The position numbers were made by a program, and so were the translations under genes. From CAWVSB01 sp036960375 (GTDB taxonomy: Bacteria; Pseudomonadota; Gammaproteobacteria; Pseudomonadales; CAWVSB01), in assembly GCA_036960375.1 (NCBI GenBank), contig JBALVY010000001.1:434001-498000 (forward strand): a stretch of 64,000 nucleotides of DNA, in the 5' to 3' direction. Shown here in pieces: positions 44,640-54,235 of this stretch (positions are counted from its first letter, which is position 1; each line of letters opens with the position of its first letter). A model generated the notes under the pieces. That model ran no database searches, was not told the DNA's origin, and worked only from the letters and a program-made list of their open reading frames with translations.

Positions 44640-47600
44640 GTGCGACGATTGACGTTTATTAAATCTGTTTTACTGGTCCTGATAGTTGCCAGCATATCTG
44701 CCTGTGGTGGTGGTGGAGGGGGTGGTGACTCTGGCGGATCTACCCCCGTATCGCCGCCAGCGAACAACCAGGCGCCCACGCTGACTCTGGGGCAGGATCA
44801 GACGGTCGACGAAGGCGTCGCCGTGTCAATATCCGTCTCAGCCTCAGACAGCGATGGTTCTATTAGCACTATTTCCGCCACCCAGCTTTCCGGCCCATCG
44901 ATTGACGCTACGGCTACTCTGCAGGGCTTGAGTTTTACTGCGCCACAAGTAGATGAAGAGACGGTGATTAGTCTCGAAGTGACAGTGACTGACAATGATG
45001 GCGCAACCACTACGGACACGGTTAACGTGACCGTACGCGATATTGTGGTGCCCAACGAGGCGCCTGCTATCACACTGGGTGCCGATCAGACAGTAGATGA
45101 AGGCATCGAGGTCTTTATCGCGGTTTCGGCGACCGATAATGATGGCTCCATTGCTGAAATCACCTCTCGTCAGGTTTCGGGTCCAACCGTCACCAGAACC
45201 GTGTCGCTGCAGTCGCTGCGTTTCACCGCGCCGCAAGTCGATACGGATACCGATATCGTTCTGGAGGTGACGGTCACCGATAACGACGGTGCCACTAGCA
45301 GTGAAAGAGTCACCGTTACTGTGCGCAATGTCGTCGTCAATGCCAATCAGGCACCGCTTATTAGCTTGGGTGCCGATCAAACTGTCGATGAAGAAGATGC
45401 AGTAAGTGTTCCGGTGACGGCTTCAGACAGTGATGGAGCAATCGCGGGCATCACTTCGCGCCAGCTCTCAGGTCCTGCTGTTGATACCACAATAACGTTA
45501 CAAGCGCTTAGCTTTGACGCCCCGCTGGTCGACTCTGAGACCGATCTCGTGTTTGAAGTGACAGTAACAGATAACGAAGGCGCGACGGCTACTGCCAGTG
45601 TCCGAATAACGGTGCAAAACGTGGTGCCGCCCAATGAGCCGCCCACGGTTGATCTGGGTCCAGATCAAACCGTTAATGAAGGGGTGGAGGTCTTTGTTGC
45701 GGTTGTTGTCGCTGATAACGACGGAACAATCGCCGATATCAGTGCACGTCAGGTATCAGGCCCTGCGATCAACAGTACCGTGACATTGCAGGCATTGCGT
45801 TTTACCGCGCCGCAAGTGGATACCGATACCGACGTAGTGCTTGAGGTGACGGTCATCGATAACGATGGTGCAACGACTAGCGAGCAGGTGACTATCACTG
45901 TGCGCAATGTGATTGTTGTGGCAAATGCTCCGCCGCTTATTACTCTGGGCGCGGATCAGATCGTCAATGAGGGTGATGCGGTAATCGTTTCGGTTACGGC
46001 CTCAGACAGCGATGGATCGATCGCCTCGATTACGACGCGTCAAGTGTCTGGCGCAGCTGTTGAGCCAGTCGTTTCAATGCAGGAACTCAGTTTTACTGCG
46101 CCAGAGGTTGATGCTGATGTCGCGGTGGTGATTGAAGTAACAGTCACCGACAACCAAGGGGCGACGGCGAGCGCTACTGTGAGTGTCACGGTACAAAACG
46201 TGGTGCCGCCTAATGTACCGCCCACGGTTGAACTGGGTCCAGATCAAACGGTTGATGAAGGCGACGCAGTGGTCATTGCTGTCTCTGTTACCGATATTGA
46301 TGGATCAATTGCCTCCGTTTTGGGCACGCAGACATCCGGCCTCGCGGTGATTGATGGCTTGGTGTCAGCTACGTCTATTATGTTTACTGCGCCGCAGGTA
46401 AATTCTGATTCCGTGGTGACTATCGAAGTGACAGTGACTGACAATGACGGCGCCACGGCCACCGCTAGTGTGAATGTGACAGTGCGCGATGTGCCTAATC
46501 TGCCACCGACGGTTAGCTTGAGCGCAGATCAGACTGTAGACGAAGGCGATGCAGTGAGCATCTCCGTTTCGGTGGCTGATAGCGACGGCTTGATTGCCTT
46601 AGTTGAGGGTACGCAGACATCCGGACCTGCGGTGATCGATGGCTTGGTTTCTGCTACGAACGTCACGTTTACAGCGCCAGAGGTAGATTCTGACTCCGTA
46701 GTGACTATAGAAGTGACTGTGACTGACAACGATGGCGCCACGGCCACCGCCAGTGTGAATGTGACGGTGCGTGATATTAGTGTGCCTAACCTGCCTCCTA
46801 CTATAGATCTGGGTCCCGACTTGATTATTGACGAGGGTGAGGCTGTCAGCGTCGTGGTGACTGCAGCTGACGCCGACGGCACCATCACAATTGGTGGATC
46901 ACAGACAGCGGGCCCAGATATTATCGATGGCACGATATCACCGCAGTTCTTGCGATTTACCGCCCCACTGGTTGATCAAGAAGAGACAATTACAATATCA
47001 GTCACCGTGACGGATGACGACGGGGCTACTGCCACCGATACTATTAACTTCACCGTACGTAACCTGGCAGAAACATTTCAACTAAGTGGCGAAATATTCC
47101 CTGCCGATCAGAACCAGGTTGATGTCGATGTTAATGATGCCTCTCGGCAGTATATTGATGACCCTAATACCGTTTTTGAAAGTAATAATGAGGCGGTTGA
47201 GGCGCAGGCCCTGGGCAATCCGGTAATTTTGAACGGTTTTGTCAGCAAAGTACCTACCGGACCAATAGACGGGGCAACGGGTAATTTCGAAAATAACGCA
47301 GATCCAGATGACTTTTTCTCTGTTCATCTGCTGGCAGGACAGTTTGTATCATTGCGCTCGGCAGACTTCGACCCAAGTGATCCACAATCGATAGATTTTG
47401 ACCTGATGGTTTACGACACCAATTTGGATTTGGTGGTTCAATCTATTGCGCCAGACGCGTCTGTTGAATCGGTTGCGGTACCCACCGAAGGGGATTATAT
47501 CGTCCGGGTGAATGCTTTTACTGGCATCGGTAAATATATATTGAATATAGGCAGTACGAGTTTCGCTACTGGCTTGAAGGCTTATGGCGAATCAGCAGAT

Positions 47601-49592
47601 TTTATTCCCGGTCAAGCCGTTGTGAAGCGTCGCGCCAAGAGACAGGCGGCATATGGAAAACCTGCGCTGGAGAATTTGAATCTAAGTCATGGGGATGTCA
47701 GTCGCGCCGGATTACTACGTTTTTCTTATCGCAAGCGGGTGGCATCTTCCGGTGCAAAACAATCCCTCATGGCCCGTATTCGCAACAGAAATATGGCCAA
47801 ACACGATTCGCTGGCCCGTATTAAGTCGCTAAGGCAGCGAGAGGATATCGAATTTGTCGAGCCCAATTACAGGGTTCACGCTTTTGCCTCACCCAATGAC
47901 TCCTTTTACGGCTTACAGGCTCACTATACTCAAATTCAGTTACCGCAGGCCTGGGATATAACTACTGGTACACCCGCTAGTGGAAACGTGATTGTAGCCG
48001 TCGTCGATACCGGTGTGGTGTTACAGCACGAAGATCTTGCCAGCAAACTGGTGTCGGGTTACGACTTCATCAGAGATACCGACATCAGTGCGGATGGCAA
48101 TGGCATTGACAGCGATCCTTCAGACCCTGGTGATGGTGGATCCCAGTCTCCCAGTTCATGGCATGGTACACACGTTTCAGGCACCGTGGGGGCTGCAACC
48201 AATAACGGTATTGGTGTTGCCGGCGTCTCCTGGGGTGCACGTATTATGCCGGTACGTGTATTGGGTGTAGGTGGCGGCTCCAGTTATGACGTACTGCAGG
48301 GGGTTCGCTACGCGGCAGGCTTGAGCAATGACAGCGGCACAGTGCCAGCGCAAGCGGCCGATATAATCAACCTGAGTTTGGGCGGTGGCGGATTCAGCCA
48401 ATCATCGCAAAATACCTATGATGAGGTCTATGACGCCGGGGTACTGGTTGTTGCTGCGGCAGGCAATGAGTCCACGTCTGTGCCGAGTTATCCTGCCAGC
48501 TACGACGGAGTTATTTCGGTTAGTGCGGTCGATTTACTCGATGGTTTAGCACCTTATTCGAATTTTGGTAGCACGGTCGACGTCGCGGCACCTGGAGGCG
48601 ACATGTCAGTAGATAGTAATGGCGATAGCTACGGAGATGGTGTTTTGAGTACGCTGGTTGATGATGTCGGCGGAAGTTTGCAGCCGACTTACCAATTTTA
48701 TCAGGGTACGTCTATGGCGGCGCCTCATGTAGCGGGGGTGGCAGCCTTGATGAAGGCAGTGTATCCGGCCATGACGGCAGCAGACTTCACCGCCGGATTG
48801 GTAAACGGAGAGATCACTCGAGACATCGGCAGTGCAGGGCGGGATAATTCCTACGGCTACGGTCTGATCAATGCATTGGCGGCAGTGCAATATGCGACCT
48901 CACTTGCCGGTGGCGAGGTGGCAGGCGCTATTTCGATAGAACCAGGAAGGCTCGATTTTGGCAGGGCGCTGGTGAGTCGTAGCTTGTCGCTTACCAGTAT
49001 TGGCAATAATCCTCCCTCGGTCAGTTCAGCTGCCTCCAGTGAAAGCTGGCTCGCTGTCGAAACTAACGCTGTCGATGGAGACGGAATCGGTAGCTACAAT
49101 GTCACGGTAAATAGAGCCGGGCTTGCCGACTCAACCTACTCTGGCGCAATTACCTTTGTCCTCAGCGATGCAGCTGAATGGGCTATTCCCGTTTCTATGA
49201 CAGTACAAACCGGCAGTGCTGCAGGTGGGGATGCGGGTTTCCAGTATGTTTTACTGCTTGATGCTGACACTGAAGAGCCGGTTGACCAGCAAAATGTCGA
49301 TTTGGTGAGCGGTCGTTATACGTATAATTTCACCGATATACCGGCCGGCGAGTATCTTGTTCTTACCGGCTCAGATGTAGACAATAATTTGTTTATCTGT
49401 GAATTGGGCGAGAGTTGTGGTGGCTATCCGACGCTGGAACAATCTGTACGCGTCAACGTCGATCAAAATATAACTGGCCTGGATTTTCTAGTATCTATTA
49501 TTGCGGATGTAGTCGAGAGCGCGAGTGATGCAAACACTGGCTCGCGACAGGGTGTCAGGCTTATAAAAAAGGAAGAACCAGCAGATGATTAA
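44640..49592 (+). CDS. Giant lipoprotein subtilase (S8) with eight N-terminal Ig/PKD-like repeats
   Basis: A 1650-residue protein. A signal with lipobox ISAC and a poly-Gly stretch anchors it to a membrane. Eight tandem repeats of 95-97 residues follow (about 43-810), each with a LGADQTVDEG-like start and VTVTDNDGATAT. Next comes a PPC-like domain (about 880-980), an I9-like prodomain containing a Lys/Arg-rich stretch, and the S8 catalytic domain with D1123 (VVDTG), H1175 (WHGTHVSG) and S1358 (QGTSMAAPHVAG). The last 250 residues include beta domains (SIEPGRLDFG). Start is GTG. The stop overlaps the prcB-like gene by 8 bases. It is probably the catalytic part of a surface protease complex. 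Confidence 0.88.
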   Translation: MRRLTFIKSVLLVLIVASISACGGGGGGGDSGGSTPVSPPANNQAPTLTLGQDQTVDEGVAVSISVSASDSDGSISTISATQLSGPSIDATATLQGLSFTAPQVDEETVISLEVTVTDNDGATTTDTVNVTVRDIVVPNEAPAITLGADQTVDEGIEVFIAVSATDNDGSIAEITSRQVSGPTVTRTVSLQSLRFTAPQVDTDTDIVLEVTVTDNDGATSSERVTVTVRNVVVNANQAPLISLGADQTVDEEDAVSVPVTASDSDGAIAGITSRQLSGPAVDTTITLQALSFDAPLVDSETDLVFEVTVTDNEGATATASVRITVQNVVPPNEPPTVDLGPDQTVNEGVEVFVAVVVADNDGTIADISARQVSGPAINSTVTLQALRFTAPQVDTDTDVVLEVTVIDNDGATTSEQVTITVRNVIVVANAPPLITLGADQIVNEGDAVIVSVTASDSDGSIASITTRQVSGAAVEPVVSMQELSFTAPEVDADVAVVIEVTVTDNQGATASATVSVTVQNVVPPNVPPTVELGPDQTVDEGDAVVIAVSVTDIDGSIASVLGTQTSGLAVIDGLVSATSIMFTAPQVNSDSVVTIEVTVTDNDGATATASVNVTVRDVPNLPPTVSLSADQTVDEGDAVSISVSVADSDGLIALVEGTQTSGPAVIDGLVSATNVTFTAPEVDSDSVVTIEVTVTDNDGATATASVNVTVRDISVPNLPPTIDLGPDLIIDEGEAVSVVVTAADADGTITIGGSQTAGPDIIDGTISPQFLRFTAPLVDQEETITISVTVTDDDGATATDTINFTVRNLAETFQLSGEIFPADQNQVDVDVNDASRQYIDDPNTVFESNNEAVEAQALGNPVILNGFVSKVPTGPIDGATGNFENNADPDDFFSVHLLAGQFVSLRSADFDPSDPQSIDFDLMVYDTNLDLVVQSIAPDASVESVAVPTEGDYIVRVNAFTGIGKYILNIGSTSFATGLKAYGESADFIPGQAVVKRRAKRQAAYGKPALENLNLSHGDVSRAGLLRFSYRKRVASSGAKQSLMARIRNRNMAKHDSLARIKSLRQREDIEFVEPNYRVHAFASPNDSFYGLQAHYTQIQLPQAWDITTGTPASGNVIVAVVDTGVVLQHEDLASKLVSGYDFIRDTDISADGNGIDSDPSDPGDGGSQSPSSWHGTHVSGTVGAATNNGIGVAGVSWGARIMPVRVLGVGGGSSYDVLQGVRYAAGLSNDSGTVPAQAADIINLSLGGGGFSQSSQNTYDEVYDAGVLVVAAAGNESTSVPSYPASYDGVISVSAVDLLDGLAPYSNFGSTVDVAAPGGDMSVDSNGDSYGDGVLSTLVDDVGGSLQPTYQFYQGTSMAAPHVAGVAALMKAVYPAMTAADFTAGLVNGEITRDIGSAGRDNSYGYGLINALAAVQYATSLAGGEVAGAISIEPGRLDFGRALVSRSLSLTSIGNNPPSVSSAASSESWLAVETNAVDGDGIGSYNVTVNRAGLADSTYSGAITFVLSDAAEWAIPVSMTVQTGSAAGGDAGFQYVLLLDADTEEPVDQQNVDLVSGRYTYNFTDIPAGEYLVLTGSDVDNNLFICELGESCGGYPTLEQSVRVNVDQNITGLDFLVSIIADVVESASDANTGSRQGVRLIKKEEPADD
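44770..47070 (+). repeat. Eight-copy tandem repeat of about 288 bp inside the subtilase gene
   Basis: GATCAG/GATCAA copies occur at 44796, 45084, 45375, 45663, 45954, 46242 and 46527, with the eighth unit (GAC) at 46818. Spacings are 285-291 bases, that is 95-97 codons. Units are diverged in DNA but conserved in protein, indicating old duplication under selection. Confidence 0.9.
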
Positions 49593-50067
49593 TCAAAAAC
49601 AGTCCGTGACAAAAGCTCTGATCGTCGGACTATTGTTGGTTGCTCCTGCGCTGGTTTCTTGTCAGGCACGCGAGACGGAATCTAGATCTTTACGAGTAGT
49701 CTATCAATCTCAAATGTGTCGAATTCAGGAGTCCGGATTATCACTGCTAAAGTCGGTAAATGAATTTGAGGCTCTTCTTTCCAGTATTCAAGGTCTGGGA
49801 GCTGGCGCCGCACCTGTAGTGGATTTCTCTAGCCACATTGTGGCTGTAGTAGCTGCAGGTCAGAAGCCCTCAGCGGGGTTTCAGTTGCGACTGGTGTCAA
49901 ACGAGGCACAGTTAACTGAAGGTTTATTGACGATTGATATCATCATTGATGAGCCAGGTGACATGGCTGCCGCAATGATCAGTTCGCCATGTATGTTACT
50001 GAGCTTTGAGCGCGCAGGAGTAGACCGTATAAAGCTGGTAAATGGTGAGAGTTCGATCGAGATCTGA
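49585..50067 (+). CDS. PrcB-like lipoprotein (protease complex subunit family)
   Basis: A 160-residue lipoprotein with lipobox LVSC (about C26) after a hydrophobic signal. The mature C-terminal half (about 75-155) has DFSSHIVAVVAAGQKPSAGFQLRL and a final SSPCMLLSFER, the pattern of the PrcB C-terminal domain. In Treponema denticola, PrcB is a lipoprotein needed for the subtilisin-like PrtP (dentilisin) complex; here the gene overlaps a subtilase by 8 bases. The domain assignment is from pattern memory. Likely role: chaperone or partner of the protease. The downstream region holds a CACTTAAGTG palindrome (50069-50078) and, after 206 bases, the gspE start. Confidence 0.68.
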   Translation: MINQKQSVTKALIVGLLLVAPALVSCQARETESRSLRVVYQSQMCRIQESGLSLLKSVNEFEALLSSIQGLGAGAAPVVDFSSHIVAVVAAGQKPSAGFQLRLVSNEAQLTEGLLTIDIIIDEPGDMAAAMISSPCMLLSFERAGVDRIKLVNGESSIEI

Positions 50068-50208
50068 TCACTTAAGTGCTTACAGACCCTGTTTCATAGT
50101 GCCAATAGCTAAGAAATGTTAAATTATCTGAAGTCTTCTTAAATGGGCGCCTGTAGCCTCGTGCTTCAGCGACATTGTCAGACCCTTGAGGTAGAATCAG
50201 GGCAAGAT

Positions 50209-50238
50209 TTGACCGTTTTGATGGGTTTGAGCTAATGT
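50209..50238 (+). promoter_or_regulatory. Possible promoter of the gsp operon
   Basis: TTGACC (five of six matches to the -35 consensus) and TAATGT (a poor -10) are 18 bases apart, about 36 bases before the gspE ATG. The rest of the 206-base region between the PrcB-like gene and gspE shows no gene. Confidence 0.3.
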
Positions 50239-50273
50239 CAGAACAGCCCCGGACACTATAAGAAAAAAGCGAT

Positions 50274-51719
50274 ATGCATTTACTGCCGTTCTCATATGCC
50301 AAGCAAAGCCAGCTGGTTCTTACCGCAGAGGGTGATTTGCTAGTGACACCAGCAACTGACCTAACTGGTCTGTTGGAAGTTTATCGTGTCTATGGATACC
50401 CTCGTAAATTAGTGAAAGTCTCGGTCGAGGAGTTTGGCCAAATACTACGAGAGACCTACAGCCAGCAACAGACTAATTCTGAGTCAGTCATGGACGATAT
50501 TAATTCGGCTAATGAACTGCAAGATTACCTCGGTGAATTCGATGAACAGGCTGACTTACTGGCCTCTGAGGACGACGCGCCGGTAATACGTCTATTGAAT
50601 GCCATCTTTATGGAGGCTGTGCGTGAAAAAGCCTCTGATATACACATCGAGCTGTATCAGGATTCATCCCGTGTTCGCTATCGTCTTGATGGCGTATTGA
50701 AGACGGTATTGGAGCCACCTACCCACGTAGCACCTTTGTTAGTATCCCGTATAAAAGTGCTTGCGCGGCTCGACATTGCCGAGAAGCGCCTGCCGCAGGA
50801 TGGCCGCATGTCGATTAGCCTGGGTGGTCGTTCTATTGACCTGCGGGTATCCACTATGCCATCGGGTCAGTCCGAACGGGTAGTGCTGCGTTTAATGGAT
50901 AAAAATGCGGGTCAGCTGCGCCTGGATGACCTGGGTATGGACCAGGCCAACTTTGCCTTATTGCAAAAGATTATTAAGCGCCCTCACGGTATTGTTCTAG
51001 TGACAGGCCCTACCGGTTCGGGTAAAACCACAACGCTGTATGCCGCTCTGCAATCAATGGATTGCGACCAGCGCAACGTGATGACGGTAGAAGACCCGGT
51101 GGAATACCATCTATCAGGTATTAGTCAGTCGCAGGTTAATTCGCGTGCGGGTATGACTTTCGCCAAGGGTTTGCGTGCTATCTTGCGGCAGGATCCAGAC
51201 GTGATATTAATTGGCGAAATACGCGACAACGAGACAGCTCAAATAGCCACGCAGGCCAGCCTAACGGGTCACTTGGTGCTGTCGACTTTACATACTAATA
51301 CGGCCTCAGGCGCGGTAACCCGCATGCAGGATTTAGGCGTCGATAGTTTCCTGTTGTCATCCACTCTGGGTGGTGTAGTAGCACAGCGCCTGGTGCGTAA
51401 GCTCTGCGGAGAATGCCGCGAGGCTATACCGGCAGAAGCCAAGGTTGCAGAGTTGTTGCAGTGCGAGAGTGGCGCAACCATCTTTCACGCTGCCGGTTGT
51501 TCGCAGTGTAATAATACGGGTTATATCGGACGCCAGAGTTTATTTGAAGTAGTCACTGTTGATGAGGGATTACGCCGCTTGATTCATGATCGAGCTGGAG
51601 AAACAGAAATTGAAAGCTATGTTCGCAAACAAACCCCGAGTCTATTCGAGAACGGTCTGAACCTGGTGCGTCAGGGCGTGACAACTCTCGAAGAAGTCTT
51701 GCGGGTTACCAGCCTCTAG
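50274..51719 (+). CDS. gspE: Type II secretion ATPase GspE
   Basis: The cytoplasmic hexameric ATPase that drives pseudopilus assembly in the type II system. 481 residues with the N-terminal MshEN-like part, then Walker A GPTGSGKTTT, the Asp box (EDPVEYHLSG), Walker B (LIGEIRDNETA) and His box (HLVLSTLHTN). The zinc-binding tetracysteine CGEC...CSQC (about 420-435) is present, as in secretion ATPases. It begins a 12-gene operon, E-F-G-H-I-J-K-L-M-N-C-D, in which most genes overlap. Confidence 0.96.
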   Translation: MHLLPFSYAKQSQLVLTAEGDLLVTPATDLTGLLEVYRVYGYPRKLVKVSVEEFGQILRETYSQQQTNSESVMDDINSANELQDYLGEFDEQADLLASEDDAPVIRLLNAIFMEAVREKASDIHIELYQDSSRVRYRLDGVLKTVLEPPTHVAPLLVSRIKVLARLDIAEKRLPQDGRMSISLGGRSIDLRVSTMPSGQSERVVLRLMDKNAGQLRLDDLGMDQANFALLQKIIKRPHGIVLVTGPTGSGKTTTLYAALQSMDCDQRNVMTVEDPVEYHLSGISQSQVNSRAGMTFAKGLRAILRQDPDVILIGEIRDNETAQIATQASLTGHLVLSTLHTNTASGAVTRMQDLGVDSFLLSSTLGGVVAQRLVRKLCGECREAIPAEAKVAELLQCESGATIFHAAGCSQCNNTGYIGRQSLFEVVTVDEGLRRLIHDRAGETEIESYVRKQTPSLFENGLNLVRQGVTTLEEVLRVTSL

Positions 51720-51727
51720 GCCGGCCT

Positions 51728-52930
51728 GTGAAAAACTTCGAATACACAGCCTTTGATGCGGGCGGCAAGCAAAAGAAGGGCCGAATTAGCTCAGACTCTG
51801 AGCGCCTGGCGCGTCGTGAATTACGAGATGAAGGTTTTTTTGTGACCGAGATAAGCGTCCCGGCTAATACAACACTAGGCAAGGCGCTGGTGCGCCGACG
51901 GGTGCGTCGTTTTGATTTGGCGATGCTTGTTCGGCAGTTAGCGACACTGTTACATTCCGGTATGGCACTGAATGAATGCCTGACGCTGATGGCAGACCAG
52001 GCCAGTACAAGCCGCGATCAGCGGCTGCTCTCGAGCTGGCGCAGCGCGTTAATGGAAGGTCAAAGCATGGCGCAGGCTATGGCTGGTGGTTTTTATACTG
52101 TGCCCGAGTCGGTGATAGCCGCAGTGACAGCCGCAGAGGAGAGTGGTCATCTCGATTCTGTATTGGAAAGACTCGCCGATGAGTTGGAGGAGGGTATGGC
52201 TAACCGCCAGGCCTTGACCAAGGCGATGGTTTACCCACTGGTTTTACTATTTGTGGCTGTTAGCGTGATGAGTATTCTACTGACGGTTGTAGTGCCGCAG
52301 ATCGCTTCTGTTTTTAATACGCTCGACCAGGCTCTGCCTACATTGACTATCGTAGTGGTGGCAATATCGGATTTTCTTGTAAAATACGGTATTTATCTAT
52401 TGCTTGTGTTGCTTGGACTAGTCGCTGGCTTAGTGCTGTTGTTACAAGACCCTGGTAGGCGTTTGACCTGGCATAAATTGCTACTGGCCACGCCTGTATT
52501 AGGCAATTGGCTGATCATGGGGAATTTGGCAGATTGGTGCCGCAATATGGGTTTGTTACTTGCCAGCGGAGTACCAGCGGTACCGGCCACCCAAATAGCC
52601 AATACCACTATAGGTAACCTGGCGCTGCGAGCGGCAATGGAGCGGGTCAGTACTGGAGTATTTCAGGGGGCAAGTTTGGCCCATGCGCTACAAAGAGAGG
52701 CTTTTATTCCAGCTTTTATGTTACACATGGTTCGCAGCGGCGAGGCGAGCAGCGAGTTGGACCAAATGCTGATTCGCGTGGCGAATTTTTATTCCACTCG
52801 TTTACAGCAATCCAGCAGCACATTTTTGAAGTTGTTAGAGCCCGCTCTCATTATTCTGATGGGTGGTATGGTGGTATTAATTATTGGCGCTGTTTTGTTG
52901 CCGATTGTACAAATGAACCAGCTAATTTAA
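51728..52930 (+). CDS. gspF: Type II secretion inner-membrane platform protein GspF
   Basis: The polytopic platform protein of the secretion apparatus. 400 residues, with two related halves of the T2SSF fold and three membrane segments (about 170-195, 220-245 and 375-395). Start is GTG, 8 bases after the gspE stop, and no other start fits the N-terminus (MKNFEYTAFDAGGKQKKG, typical). It contacts GspE and GspL. Followed by gspG after 11 bases. Confidence 0.95.
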   Translation: MKNFEYTAFDAGGKQKKGRISSDSERLARRELRDEGFFVTEISVPANTTLGKALVRRRVRRFDLAMLVRQLATLLHSGMALNECLTLMADQASTSRDQRLLSSWRSALMEGQSMAQAMAGGFYTVPESVIAAVTAAEESGHLDSVLERLADELEEGMANRQALTKAMVYPLVLLFVAVSVMSILLTVVVPQIASVFNTLDQALPTLTIVVVAISDFLVKYGIYLLLVLLGLVAGLVLLLQDPGRRLTWHKLLLATPVLGNWLIMGNLADWCRNMGLLLASGVPAVPATQIANTTIGNLALRAAMERVSTGVFQGASLAHALQREAFIPAFMLHMVRSGEASSELDQMLIRVANFYSTRLQQSSSTFLKLLEPALIILMGGMVVLIIGAVLLPIVQMNQLI

Positions 52931-52941
52931 GAGGTTGTATC

Positions 52942-53382
52942 TTGCAGGTATCGAGACAAAGTAAGCAACGGCATAGCCATGGCTTCACACTTATCGAAAT
53001 CATGGTGGTGCTGGTGATTTTGGGGCTGCTGGCAGCAATTATTGCGCCGGCAGTCATGGACCGTCCCGACGAAGCCCGCAGGATTAAGGCTGAGCAGGAT
53101 ATTAGGGCGCTGGAAGCTGCTCTCAATTTATATCGCCTGGATAACTACAATTATCCCAGTCAGGCTCAAGGCTTGGCGGCTCTGGTTCAGGCGCCAACGG
53201 AGGCTCGCAGTTGGCGTGGGCCCTATGTTGAAAATCTGCCGCAGGACCCATGGGCCAAGGATTATCAATATGCCAACCCCGGCTCCAGAGGTAAGAAAAT
53301 TGATGTGTTTTCTTATGGTCCCGATGGCGCAGCCGGCGGCGTGGAAGACAATGCCGATATTGGAAACTGGAATATACAATGA
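52942..53382 (+). CDS. gspG: Type II secretion major pseudopilin GspG
   Basis: The major pseudopilin. 146 residues with a short basic leader cut at G/F (HGFTLIEIMVVLVILG) carrying the conserved Glu5 of the mature protein. The C-terminal region GRDPWAKDYQ and DGAAGG is the calcium-binding loop area of the family. Start is TTG with AGAGG 7 bases upstream. The stop overlaps gspH by 4 bases. Confidence 0.95.
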   Translation: MQVSRQSKQRHSHGFTLIEIMVVLVILGLLAAIIAPAVMDRPDEARRIKAEQDIRALEAALNLYRLDNYNYPSQAQGLAALVQAPTEARSWRGPYVENLPQDPWAKDYQYANPGSRGKKIDVFSYGPDGAAGGVEDNADIGNWNIQ

Positions 53383-53867
53383 GCCTTCGCCAGCGCGGTT
53401 TCACCCTGATCGAGATAATGGTTGTACTCGTGATATTGGGTGTATTTACTACGCTGGTACTTATTTATGTGGGGCGTGCGGCCGATCAGCGAATCAGTTC
53501 AGCCAGTAATGAGGTCAAGCATTGGTTAGAGCAAGTACACTCAAGTGCCATGCTGCAAGGTGCCTTGTTGGGGGTGCGGATAGACGGGCCTAACTTGCGT
53601 GTAGTGCGGTATCAACAATACCAGTGGTATGTCGCCCAGTTTGCACCCTATGTTCTGCCAGAACACTTTCGATTTGAATGGCCGACAGAGATTCGCGAAC
53701 AATTGGCAGCGGACACCACAGAGAATTCATTGCCTTCGTTGGTATTTTACCCCTCTGGCATATTGGAGCCCGAGGGAGAAGTCTCGGTCACAGGCGATGG
53801 CCTGACAGTCAAAGTACAGTGGGATGGTACGGGCAAAATACAGCTGATCCATGGGGCTAAGCCATGA
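53379..53867 (+). CDS. gspH: Type II secretion minor pseudopilin GspH
   Basis: Minor pseudopilin near the base of the pilus tip complex. 162 residues, with the prepilin site QRGFTLIEIMVVLVILG including the mature Glu5. After the helix come beta-strands with WPTEIREQL and GDGLTVKVQWDGTG, matching the GspH globular domain. Overlaps gspG and gspI by 4 bases each, so translation is coupled. Confidence 0.88.
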   Translation: MSLRQRGFTLIEIMVVLVILGVFTTLVLIYVGRAADQRISSASNEVKHWLEQVHSSAMLQGALLGVRIDGPNLRVVRYQQYQWYVAQFAPYVLPEHFRFEWPTEIREQLAADTTENSLPSLVFYPSGILEPEGEVSVTGDGLTVKVQWDGTGKIQLIHGAKP

Positions 53868-54235
53868 AAAAGTCGGGCTTCACCTTGATCGAGGTATTGG
53901 TCGCCCTTTTGGTACTGTCGGTCGTGCTGTCGGGAACCTATGTCTCAATCAATAATTTCAGCCAGCAAAAGCGAATGTTGCAGCAGCGATGGACGGCTCA
54001 CAGTATTGGCTGGAATAAGTTAATGGCTGTTTATCAGCGCAACCGAGGCTGGAATGCGCCGGAAGACAGTACGACACAAAGCCGCGGTAATGAAAAATCA
54101 CAGGGCCGCAAGTGGCAATGGGAAATCCTGGTAGAGCCCACATTGGGTCAGGATATGTTTCGTTATGAGGTGGAGGTCGCCGACCCTGAAGGCAAGGTGC
54201 ATTCAAACCTGGTGATGTTTATGGTGCAGCCATGA
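53864..54235 (+). CDS. gspI: Type II secretion minor pseudopilin GspI
   Basis: Minor pseudopilin that starts the tip complex with GspJ and GspK. 123 residues with prepilin site KSGFTLIEVLVALLVL (Glu5 present). The globular part is short and contains RKWQWEILVEP, normal for the family. Overlaps its neighbours by 4 bases on both sides. Confidence 0.9.
   Translation: MKKSGFTLIEVLVALLVLSVVLSGTYVSINNFSQQKRMLQQRWTAHSIGWNKLMAVYQRNRGWNAPEDSTTQSRGNEKSQGRKWQWEILVEPTLGQDMFRYEVEVADPEGKVHSNLVMFMVQP

Noticed and set aside
44770..47070. Regularly spaced repeats of about 288 bp, possibly a CRISPR-like or satellite array
   Set aside because: The spacing equals 95-97 codons, the frame is open throughout and the protein repeats are Ig/PKD-like. 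This is a coding tandem repeat.
50069..50078. CACTTAAGTG palindrome after the PrcB-like gene, possible terminator
   Set aside because: It is a 10-base perfect palindrome with no loop and no T-run; not a terminator.
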